Source of the DNA: Bremia lactucae
Lineage: Eukaryota > Oomycota > Peronosporomycetes > Peronosporales > Peronosporaceae
Reading direction: 5' to 3'
Assembly: GCF_004359215.1 (NCBI RefSeq)
Contig: NC_090619.1
Span: 5,145,345 to 5,171,733, forward strand
DNA: 26,389 nt
This document shows, in pieces, positions 19,274 to 26,389 of the stretch; the first letter of the stretch is position 1; the number at the start of each line of letters is the position of its first letter. A program made the position numbers and the translations under genes. Below the pieces are notes generated by a model. It was not told the DNA's origin. It did no database searches and worked only from the letters and a program-made list of their open reading frames with translations.

Positions 19274-22200
19274 ATGGAGCTCGAGCAAGCGCTTGTGCGT
19301 GCTTTGCGGCCGCTACCTCTCGGCTCCGTGCCCGAAAGCGCAATTTCTTCGCTCTTTGACACGGGCGGAACCGCTTCCGTGCGTGAAGAATGGTCTGATG
19401 GCGTCACACGTCGCCATCTACGCGCTCTGGACAAGGTATTTGGCAAGTATCTTCGATGCCAGTCGACCGACGAACACCTTGCGCATTTCTGGCATTTTTT
19501 GGCCTCTCAAGAAGCTATTGACGCTGTATACCCGTCTCAAGAAAGCAGTGAAAATCAAGACGTGGTCTATCGCTCGCTCTTTGCACTATTACAAGCCATT
19601 ATTAATGTACGCGACGTCTATGGTACCATGAACGATCGTGACAAGTGCAAAGCACTTGTAAAAGCCCTCGTAGCTGCGAAAATATACTTAGCATGGCTCC
19701 AGCTACCTGGTGGGTCCGCGTATAGCCTCTTTATGGCGTACGTATACCGACAAGTCCTGGATTTACTCAAGAAATGGGTTCTCTTACTCGGAACCTTGAC
19801 GTCAAACTCACAAGACCGACTTTCGACGCCCTCCAGACGTCGAAAACGACCACAAATCGCCACTGTCTCTAGCAGTGACGACACTCGTATCCAAGAAAGC
19901 TACGAGAAACTTACGACGGATGGATTGGCTTTAATTGACATGCTAGTGCTCTTTTTAACACGATTTTCGCTCTCGTCAAGCACCGAATCACTCGTTCCAA
20001 CGATTGAAATGATTATTGCACTCCAAACCGCCATACGAGTCGACAAGGAGGCTACAGTGACAACGAAAACCTTGCAAATACTGGACGCCCTCGTGTCGGG
20101 AGTTCATGGTGACATTCTACCAATCGGTCGAGTCATTTTACATTGTTATCTCCCAGGTGTGACGTTCCAAGAGACAATGGCGAAAGAAAATCAAACATCG
20201 TTGCGTTTTCATCGTCTTGCAATGACTATTGTCACGCGAATGCAAGCACGATTATTGACACCACAAGACGATTGTGAAGAAGACAAACGGATACGACATG
20301 AATATTCCTTGCTAGTGTTAGGATTGATTCAAAACATTTGTCTGTATGCACCCGGAGTCGCAGACGAACGACAGCGTGTGGTCCTCTTTGTACTTGCCAT
20401 TGTGCGTGCTGGACGACACGAAACGAACGAATTCACGCCAATAAACTGTGCGTTTCGAGATGAAGAGTATGGACGATTGTGTCGATTTCTTGCAAGTTAT
20501 TCTCGTACGAAAAAGTTGAAATATCGTCAATTTGGAGTCGAAGTACTGAGTCGTATGGTACTGGAAACGAAGCTTTGGCATGGGAATGACATCCCAGAGG
20601 AACTGGTATCGACTGCGGGTATTGGTCCAATTATTGAAGTGCTGATTGATCGAGCGAGTGACAAGATTTCGCAAGTACGTACCAAGGCCATTGTTGGGAT
20701 TTCTACCATGTTATCGCTTGGATTATCAACACTTGCACGTGGCAATGAAAAACATGACTCGGACGCGATTGCAACCTCGCTTCAAAAGCTCTTGTATGAT
20801 TCTTCCATGGATCAAGAACAAAAGAGTGTCGTGTATTCAGAAACACCCTTACTGTCGCGGCTTGTCACTTTGTTTCGTGAACGGTTAGAGGATGACAAAG
20901 CCTATGTCCGCAAGGCTGCCGTGCATGCGTTGGAAGCGCTCTTGACAGCACAGAATGGCGAGACGCTCAATGCATTGTCGCGACACGATCTCTTTGAAAT
21001 TCATGCGCGGTGTACGGATGCATCCTTGATTGTTCGAATCCAGGCGATTAAATCGTTATCAGCACTTGTACTCAAGTTTCCACGTGAGAAAGACGCTCAA
21101 ACAGTATGGAATTTGGGCGTACTTCCCTTGTGTTTTGATCCGGAAACAAATGTCCAATCGTGTGCTCTTGAAGCCGTGGGAACCGTGGTGTTTGATCGTG
21201 TCGTAGCGTGGTACAACGTCCGTGAGAAGGAAAGGATGCGAGAAGCACTGGATTGTGTCTGGATGCAAGTGGCGTATTTAGATGGCGTCATGGCTCGGTG
21301 TGTCCAAAAAGCATTGCGATTGCTAGTGAAAAACAACAAGCTAAATGTGGAAACAATTCTTCAAACGTGTGTGTATGCAATTCAAGAGAGTGTGCGTCCG
21401 TCCCATAGTGTCGCAGTTCACGACGACGTGGAAGAGGAGACTGCGTGTCGTGTTTTAACGCGCTATTGGGGATTTAGCTGGATGATCTTGGAAGAATTGG
21501 CGCATTCTGGGGACCTTGTGAAAAGAGTACAAAACGAGCCACAACATCTTTGTATTGTGATCGAATGTTGGCATAAACTCCAAACGCAAGTCCTTCCATT
21601 TGCATTTCATGACGGGAGTAAACGGATTTTGCGGGTCCTTGCCGCTCTTTCGACGGTTATTGATGCACGGGATGCCAAATCAATCGCTACTGGGATTCTA
21701 GCGTCGTTGGAGTCCTTTGCCATTCCATTAAATGTCATTTCAGATGGTATCGTGGCATTACATCGCCTTTGTAAAGCAAAAACGCCTGTGGAACAATGTC
21801 AAGACATGACGTTTCAATGGGGTCAGCAATTCCTCGGACTCTGTGAGACAAATCTTCGCAAGTGGTTGGAAAGTAGCATTGAAACCCTTGACGACGTCAC
21901 GGCACTTGTACAGAAACAATTGATTTCTATTGGTGAAGTGGCTGTACTTGAGTTTCATCAAGACGCTGACAAGAGTGCCGAAGCTGCTTTAGTGCCTCTA
22001 CGCGCTACCTTACCATCTCTAGTACAGCTCTTTTTACCGCCCCAGTTTCTTCGTAATCGCCTCATCATCACGTCGCCAGCAACAAAAGACATGTCTTCTT
22101 CTTCAATACAATCGGAATCCGTGCCATTGCCAACACCCATTCGTGTCTGTGCTTTTGTGACGCTCGGAAAATTGTGCTTACGTGACAAAGAGTTGGCGAA

Positions 22201-23641
22201 AACGTGTATGACCATGTTTATTCGGGAACTTCGAACGTGTGAAGAGCATGAGATTCGATCAAATATCGTGCTGATCTTGGGTGATCTCTGTATCCGGTAT
22301 ACGTCCCTTGTGGACGCTTATCTTCCCACGATGGCGTTATCCCTCTTGGATGCAAGTCGTTTGGTTCGTCGAAATACACTCCTCTTGTTGTCGCAATTGA
22401 TTTTACAGGATTATATCAAATGGCGTGACTCGTTATTGCGCTACTTTTTACGTGCCGTCGTGGATGAAGACGACGAATTAGCGCATTTAGCACGTCATGT
22501 TTTGTGTGGTCCGTTAGTGTCGAAATGTCCACACTTGTTTACGCAAAAGTTTATTGAAATGATCTTTGTATTCAATGGGGTGGTAAGCGACAAGATTTCA
22601 TGTAGGAATGCCTATGAAGAAGAAGGAACGCGTCAACTTGCATTACAAGGCAAACGTCTGTATGCGCGACGCGCGCGATTGTATCGGTTTTTATTACACC
22701 ACATGTCGGATGAACAGAAGCTTCAAATTTGTATGAAACTCTGTAGTGAAGTGCTCGAAGAAGTCTTGGAGGGTACATTGCCATTGTGTGCGAATCCGTC
22801 CGAGATTACGGATCACGGTACGGAAGCAGTCTTGAAAGACACGTTTGCGATTTTATGCTGTCCAGAGATTAAACTCACATCTTTTAAAGAAAACGACGAC
22901 GATGAACAGGATCAAGAAGATATTGGATTGGAGGAACACGCATTGGTTGCGACACAACTTGCTGTGGCAAAGGGTAAATTATTGTCGAAATTATCCAAGA
23001 AAACCTTTTTAGAAAACGTCGTGCCCGTGCTCATTGGTCTGAAACACACACTGGAGGCAAAACACAGTCCGTTGGTACGGTCTTTGCTTTTTTATATTCA
23101 ACAACTCTTTCAAGTGTATCGTCACGAAGTCAAGGATATCTTTACGAGTACGGATCCTCAAATGGCCATGGAAGTGGAATATGATTTACGACAGCTTCAT
23201 TTGCATCAAGAGCAGTCACGCCGTAGGGAAAACGCGCAGGAAGAAGGTTTACTAGGAGTGTTCTCGAAGCAGGGGATGACACCACGTCGGAATGAAAAGG
23301 AGATTGTAAATAGCAATTCTTTGACTCAAGAAGTTCCTATGCCTGTAGTGGATTCTTCAACTCATTGGCAGAACGAGGTCTTACAAGATGAAAACGACAA
23401 TCGTATGGAAAAGAACAAAGCAACGAGTGATGACGAGATGAATGTACCGTTCGGTATCAACGTCACTCGTCGCAAGAAGAGAAAAGATCGAGCCACGAAA
23501 GAAAAAGGAATGGAAAAAGGAGTACTGCCTGCAAAAAACAATACGCTTGAAATTCAAAATGGCACGAGACATTCTTTGAAAAAAGGAAAGAAAACGACTT
23601 TTGAAAGGATTTCAAGTCCTCGATTGCAACGTAAACGTTGA
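19274..23641 (+). CDS. NCAPD3: Condensin II complex subunit D3
   Basis: A 1455-residue intronless protein built of HEAT-like helical repeats. The decisive block is at about 956-1101: VCAFVTLGKLCLRDKELAK, RSNIVLILGDLCIRY, YIKWRDSLLRYFLRAV and QKFIEMIFVFNGV. This is the Cnd1 domain, and the KWRDSLL...FIEMIFVFN phrasing fits condensin II D3 better than condensin I D2. D3 is a HEAT subunit that binds the kleisin and chromatin and helps compact mitotic chromosomes. The C-terminus from about 1396 is basic and lysine-rich (TRRKKRKDRATKEKG), typical of a DNA/chromatin-binding or nuclear-import tail. Length matches the family. It converges with the next gene, only 44 bp between stops. Confidence 0.87.
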   Translation: MELEQALVRALRPLPLGSVPESAISSLFDTGGTASVREEWSDGVTRRHLRALDKVFGKYLRCQSTDEHLAHFWHFLASQEAIDAVYPSQESSENQDVVYRSLFALLQAIINVRDVYGTMNDRDKCKALVKALVAAKIYLAWLQLPGGSAYSLFMAYVYRQVLDLLKKWVLLLGTLTSNSQDRLSTPSRRRKRPQIATVSSSDDTRIQESYEKLTTDGLALIDMLVLFLTRFSLSSSTESLVPTIEMIIALQTAIRVDKEATVTTKTLQILDALVSGVHGDILPIGRVILHCYLPGVTFQETMAKENQTSLRFHRLAMTIVTRMQARLLTPQDDCEEDKRIRHEYSLLVLGLIQNICLYAPGVADERQRVVLFVLAIVRAGRHETNEFTPINCAFRDEEYGRLCRFLASYSRTKKLKYRQFGVEVLSRMVLETKLWHGNDIPEELVSTAGIGPIIEVLIDRASDKISQVRTKAIVGISTMLSLGLSTLARGNEKHDSDAIATSLQKLLYDSSMDQEQKSVVYSETPLLSRLVTLFRERLEDDKAYVRKAAVHALEALLTAQNGETLNALSRHDLFEIHARCTDASLIVRIQAIKSLSALVLKFPREKDAQTVWNLGVLPLCFDPETNVQSCALEAVGTVVFDRVVAWYNVREKERMREALDCVWMQVAYLDGVMARCVQKALRLLVKNNKLNVETILQTCVYAIQESVRPSHSVAVHDDVEEETACRVLTRYWGFSWMILEELAHSGDLVKRVQNEPQHLCIVIECWHKLQTQVLPFAFHDGSKRILRVLAALSTVIDARDAKSIATGILASLESFAIPLNVISDGIVALHRLCKAKTPVEQCQDMTFQWGQQFLGLCETNLRKWLESSIETLDDVTALVQKQLISIGEVAVLEFHQDADKSAEAALVPLRATLPSLVQLFLPPQFLRNRLIITSPATKDMSSSSIQSESVPLPTPIRVCAFVTLGKLCLRDKELAKTCMTMFIRELRTCEEHEIRSNIVLILGDLCIRYTSLVDAYLPTMALSLLDASRLVRRNTLLLLSQLILQDYIKWRDSLLRYFLRAVVDEDDELAHLARHVLCGPLVSKCPHLFTQKFIEMIFVFNGVVSDKISCRNAYEEEGTRQLALQGKRLYARRARLYRFLLHHMSDEQKLQICMKLCSEVLEEVLEGTLPLCANPSEITDHGTEAVLKDTFAILCCPEIKLTSFKENDDDEQDQEDIGLEEHALVATQLAVAKGKLLSKLSKKTFLENVVPVLIGLKHTLEAKHSPLVRSLLFYIQQLFQVYRHEVKDIFTSTDPQMAMEVEYDLRQLHLHQEQSRRRENAQEEGLLGVFSKQGMTPRRNEKEIVNSNSLTQEVPMPVVDSSTHWQNEVLQDENDNRMEKNKATSDDEMNVPFGINVTRRKKRKDRATKEKGMEKGVLPAKNNTLEIQNGTRHSLKKGKKTTFERISSPRLQRKR

Positions 23642-23685
23642 GGTATTGAAGCATTTAACAACGTGTACAAGAAACACCTTGGGTC

Positions 23686-24480
23686 TTATCGAATGACGCC
23701 ATTGCTTACAGGTGCTGTACACGGACCTGCTGATGTTTCAAACACGTATTCTTTCCACTTCGCAACGCCATGTTGATCCGTTTTCATATCATTTCCTAGA
23801 ATCGTCAATACCTTTTTCTTTTCGACTTGATTAGGTGTCAAAGGGTCCCCTACGAGTCCTGAAAATGTAATTCGTTCACCAATGTTGGCTTCCTTAGGAG
23901 GCGTCACGAATACGACGTGTTCTTTTCCATTGGGTAATTCAATGGCAGCACATAGAACCATCCCGTGACTACGAAAGCCAACAAGATTCCGTGGCTTGAG
24001 GTTACAAAGCACTAAAACGCGGTGGTTTTGCATCGTTTCAAGCGTGTAATGGGGCACAAGACCACTCGCAATTAAACGTGGTGTGTCTTCCCCCACGTCA
24101 ATTTCTTCACAATACAATTTCTCCGCGCTCTCGTGTTTCCAGACTTTGACAATTTGACCCACGCGAATATCGAGTTTGGTGATTTCAGGTTGACTTGAGG
24201 CGACAGGACTGGGGGCTTTGGAGACGAAAGGCGTCTTGGTGTTTTTCGTTTGGTCGTTTTGTTGAGTGAAATTCTTTACGGGAGTGTCGGCATCGATTCC
24301 TAAATCGGCTTCAAGGGAATTGATGAGGCTCTGGACTTGCTCGGATGCATTCATGAAGGATCGAGAAGCGGGTAGTTGAAATTGTGAAAACGTATGTATC
24401 AAGTTTGTGGAGTTTCTGTGAGAATGCGTGGTTATGTTATGGATGCTGGCGAATCGACGAATTACTCGGCAGCCACTCAT
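23686..24480 (-). CDS. EMAP II-type tRNA-binding protein (Arc1p/AIMP1-like)
   Basis: A 264-residue protein whose last 165 residues are an OB-fold tRNA-binding domain plus the EMAP II extension: ITKLDIRVGQIVKVWKHESA, EKLYCEEIDVGE, RLIASGLVPHYT, VLVLCNLKPRNLVGFRSHGM and the tail AKWKEYVFETSAGPCTAP. Such domains deliver tRNA to aminoacyl-tRNA synthetases, as in yeast Arc1p, AIMP1 or as the tail of MetRS/TyrRS. Here it is free-standing with a short charged N-terminal part. Two in-frame starts exist: 24480, giving a basic, Ser/His-rich leader (CRVIRRFASIHNITT) like a mitochondrial presequence, and 24354 (MNASEQVQ), giving a cytosolic form. The second is a normal start for the family, so dual targeting is possible. 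Confidence 0.88.
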   Translation of the reverse strand: MSGCRVIRRFASIHNITTHSHRNSTNLIHTFSQFQLPASRSFMNASEQVQSLINSLEADLGIDADTPVKNFTQQNDQTKNTKTPFVSKAPSPVASSQPEITKLDIRVGQIVKVWKHESAEKLYCEEIDVGEDTPRLIASGLVPHYTLETMQNHRVLVLCNLKPRNLVGFRSHGMVLCAAIELPNGKEHVVFVTPPKEANIGERITFSGLVGDPLTPNQVEKKKVLTILGNDMKTDQHGVAKWKEYVFETSAGPCTAPVSNGVIR

Positions 24481-24714
24481 TCCCGGGAGGTTTTATAATG
24501 GACCATTGAAAATTGTTTTGTAGAAAATTATTTGGATAATGAATAACATTGTATAGATTTTCAGAGCATACATTAGATTTCGAAGGTCGACCTTTTCATT
24601 TTGTCAATTATGTACCAGACACTCCCTTGCTGATCGAACGTAATGCTTTATGTTAAAGGGGCTAATTGCGTAATTGTATACGCCCGGAAGTAATACACTT
24701 AACGGGAGGTCAAT
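24481..24714. other. Upstream region of the EMAP II-type gene
   Basis: AT-rich, no coding signal. It should hold the promoter of the minus-strand gene; on that strand TCCATTATAAAACC lies 10-25 bases before the first ATG, a possible start-site/TATA-like patch. The identification is weak. Confidence 0.3.
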
Positions 24715-25002
24715 TCATTCGTCTGCATTGTCATTAGAGGGAGGTTTATATAGTGACCCTTCTTTGTGAATGTGATGCACACATTTTCCGTGGCGTATCT
24801 CGTACAACAGTACAAATTTGTTGTAGGAGGTCGCCTTAGATCGGTGGCTAATTTGGTACCAACCGAGCACAAGAGATCTATGTCCGGCTGATGAATAGTG
24901 ATGGAACATCCATATCAACCACTCTGGGACCACTTCTAAGTTTCCGTCACCATTCCGATTATTAAAGTGGTTGAACATCGGTTTTCTTTCTACCTCACAC
25001 AA
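24715..25002 (-). other. Orphan open frame of unknown family
   Basis: About 95 codons, with a first ATG at about 24978 (MFNHFNNRNGDG). The residues read like real protein (VVPEWLIWMFHHYSS, LVLGWYQISHRS, FVLLYEIRHGKCVHHIHKEG), with many His and aromatic residues, and end PPSNDNADE. I do not recognise it. It lies directly against the right-hand LTR but points away from it, so it may be a fragment of another mobile element or a truncated host gene. It contains a perfect 7-bp hairpin near 24805-24827. Confidence 0.3.
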
Positions 25003-25018
25003 TGCTAACTAATATCGT

Positions 25019-25513
25019 TGTAACGAGGTGTATCGTTACATGAAATAAACGCTTAAAGAATGTTAATTAATACATTATTTAAAAGGTAGATAATATTTGG
25101 AGAACATTACTTTATATAGTATTGTTCAGAAATCTTATCCATAAATAGCTATAGGCCATTATATCTTTATATCCCGCAGACTAATCAGCTGTAAACGTAA
25201 ACAAAGAGAGAGGCAGATAAGATTTCAATTGCATGTTTAGTTTTCTTTTATAATTAAGTTAGCATTAACAGATAGAAAGAAGTGAGACTTAATTATATTC
25301 AAACAATTTTTCATTTAACCCTCTTTAAGTTAGTTGTCTTAAAGAGAAGTCTTCCTCTGCACATACTAGTGTACGTGAAGTAACGTAAGGCACCACTCGC
25401 AACTAAAGCAGTGCGAAGTGGACTTGTACTGAAGCAGTGCGAAGTGGACTTGTACTAAAGCAGTGCGAAGTGGACTTATACTGAAGCAGTACAAGTCGTA
25501 GTGCCCCGTTACA
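25019..25513 (+). repeat. 5' LTR of a second Ty3/Gypsy element
   Basis: The 495-bp stretch starts TGTAACG and ends CGTTACA, exact 7-bp inverted ends of the TG...CA kind expected for an LTR, and gag begins 50 bp downstream. The first 22 bases fold into an 8-bp hairpin (25019-25026/25033-25040). A TATA-like patch (TTTATATAG) is at about 25111. The end GTGCCCCGTTACA looks like ends I recall from other oomycete Gypsy LTRs. No TGG primer-binding site follows directly, and the 3' LTR is outside the window, so the boundaries are inferred. Confidence 0.6.
25402..25497 (+). repeat. Tandem 26-bp repeats, three and a half copies
   Basis: Copies at 25402-25427, 25428-25453 and 25454-25479 share the unit ACTRAAGCAGTGCGAAGTGG plus ACTTRT; positions 4 and 25 vary. 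A truncated fourth copy starts at 25480 and turns into AGTACAAGTC (25488-25497), the exact reverse complement of GACTTGTACT in copies 1-2. The array lies in the last quarter of the presumed LTR. Confidence 0.95.
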
Positions 25514-25563
25514 CCTAGTAGCACTTTGTAGTCCGTCCAAGGACCACAGTTCCCACATCTAAC

Positions 25564-25779
25564 ATGGACATGTTAGATGATAGTGAGAATACGCATCACG
25601 TTTCCCCTGAAAGCAACTCCTTTCTAAGTGATATAGAAAGGAGTGCGGTTGAACGAATGAGTTCGACCGTAGGAAACGATGCAATCTTGGCATTGCTGTG
25701 CAACTTAGACAGAGATGCCCTCCATTCAGCCATCGCCAAGTTCATAGAATATGAACTTGACGAGGTGAAGGAAAAATAG
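25564..25779 (+). CDS. N-terminal part of Gag of the second Gypsy element
   Basis: A 71-codon frame beginning MDMLDDSENTHHV, 50 bp after the LTR, with NLDRDALHSAIAKFIEYEL and DEVKEK at its end. It stops at TAG 25777-25779. The -1 frame continues directly with KIALLNQQGSQQAELL and the gag capsid, so I read it as the Gag N-terminus separated by one base rather than as an independent protein. Two hairpins (25616-25644, 11 bp; 25646-25669, 9 bp with one wobble) lie inside it, and a 10-bp hairpin overlaps the stop codon. Confidence 0.6.
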   Translation: MDMLDDSENTHHVSPESNSFLSDIERSAVERMSSTVGNDAILALLCNLDRDALHSAIAKFIEYELDEVKEK

Positions 25780-26389
25780 CCTTGCTGAATCAGCAAGGCT
25801 CTCAACAGGCAGAACTGTTGAGATTACAACACGTACAGACCCCTGTATGTGGGATGACGCATACGCGTCGTCCCGAAACTCTAAAGATTGACATCTCTAA
25901 GCGTAGGGGAGTCGAAGAAGATTCCCTCTTAAGATGGTTTGTCGAGTTGGACGATGCCATAAGGGCTTGTCACATCATCGACGAGCGAATGCAAATCGCA
26001 TTCGCTCAATCAAATCTGATAGGTCGTGACAAAACTTGGGCATTGGGCCTTAAGCTGCGCGATCCATATGTCTTTGGGTCGCCAGAGGGTTTTAAAGCCC
26101 GGCTCAAACATACGTTTGGACCGCCTAGGGCTGAGTTCAGAGCTCGATCAGAGCTTATGAAACTCAAGCAAGGCAAGCGTGATGTTCACGCATATGCCCA
26201 GCACATACGACTCTTAGCGAGTTGTATTACAAATAACCCAGTTCATGAACACACGTTGATTACGGTGTTCATGCAAGGTCTTACGGATGGTCCCGTAAAG
26301 ACCCACCTGTTCCGCTTGGAACTGGATACGCTTGAAGAAGCAATATCCGTTGCGGAACAGGAGGACTTTAGCTTGAGACAGGCTCAAGC
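25758..26389 (+). CDS. Gag capsid region of the second Gypsy element, partial
   Basis: Open from 25761 in the frame divisible by 3 to the window end. It holds RRPETLKIDISKRRGVEEDS, LLRWFVELDDAIRA, AFAQSNLIGRDKTWALGLKL, EFRARSELMKLKQGKRDVHA, YAQHIRLLASC, TVFMQGLTDGPVKTHLFRLE and EEAISVAEQEDFSLRQAQ, the block order of a Ty3/Gypsy Gag that assembles around element RNA. The frame is open for about 210 codons, so this copy is much younger than the left one. It belongs to a different lineage from the left gag. It is interrupted only at the 25777 stop. Zinc knuckle and pol would lie beyond the window. Confidence 0.8.
25778..25874 (+). repeat. Three hairpins in a row at the gag frame break
   Basis: Hairpin A: 25778-25787/25791-25800, 10 bp perfect, loop AAT. 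Hairpin B: 25801-25808/25815-25822, 8 bp perfect, loop GCAGAA, starting at the very next base. Hairpin C: 25851-25860/25865-25874, 10 bp with one G-T pair, loop ATAC. The TAG that ends the upstream frame overlaps the base of A. Confidence 0.95.

Noticed and set aside
20318..23654. Antisense frames within condensin D3
   Set aside because: All are opposite a continuous 1455-codon gene and show no family motifs.
25402..25497. CRISPR-like array
   Set aside because: Units are directly adjacent with no spacers and lie in an LTR of a eukaryotic genome.

Overview
The window reads as nuclear DNA of an oomycete, probably a downy mildew or a Phytophthora relative. This is inferred from tightly packed, mostly unidirectional or convergent genes with few, very short introns (60-81 bp), an animal-like R2R3 MYB, a receptor-like kinase of oomycete layout, and oomycete-type Ty3/Gypsy elements at both edges. 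No database search was possible; all names rest on motifs read by eye.

Layout. 1-~5260: minus-strand Ty3/Gypsy retrotransposon with a chromodomain. It is dead: stops, frameshifts, YFDH in reverse transcriptase and a lost integrase Asp. ~5260-6170: its AT-rich, hairpin-rich 5' side, possibly with an LTR. 6172-15480: a small mitochondrial inner-membrane protein (-), an R2R3 MYB factor (-), a decayed coding relic (+), a KDM5-type JmjC demethylase in four exons (+), a FAM151/menorin-like protein (-), an APC permease (+), the complex III subunit QCR7 (+) and a twin-CX9C DUF3128 protein (+). 15669-16758: an unrecognised protein (-) whose two halves need an intron or a frameshift. 17441-24480: a receptor-like kinase with a damaged catalytic loop (+), the condensin II subunit D3 (+) and an EMAP II-type tRNA-binding protein (-). 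24715-25002: an orphan ORF (-). 25019-26389: the 5' LTR and gag start of a second Gypsy element (+), running off the window.

The genes do not form one pathway. Two or three serve mitochondria (COX7C/COX8-like, QCR7, DUF3128), three act on chromatin or transcription (MYB, JmjC, condensin D3), one on translation. Stop-to-stop gaps of 44, 70 and 188 bp show how compact the gene core is.

The most unusual signal is in the retroelement and relic DNA: a great excess of short perfect hairpins. The ~770 bp of right-hand gag holds four perfect stems of 9-11 bp plus six or more weaker ones. The left gag carries a perfect 20-bp stem with an 8-nt loop exactly where its reading frame breaks. I saw nothing comparable when reading the 4.4 kb condensin gene. 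The simplest explanation is repeated short-range template switching (foldback copying) during replication or reverse transcription; selected RNA structure is the alternative.
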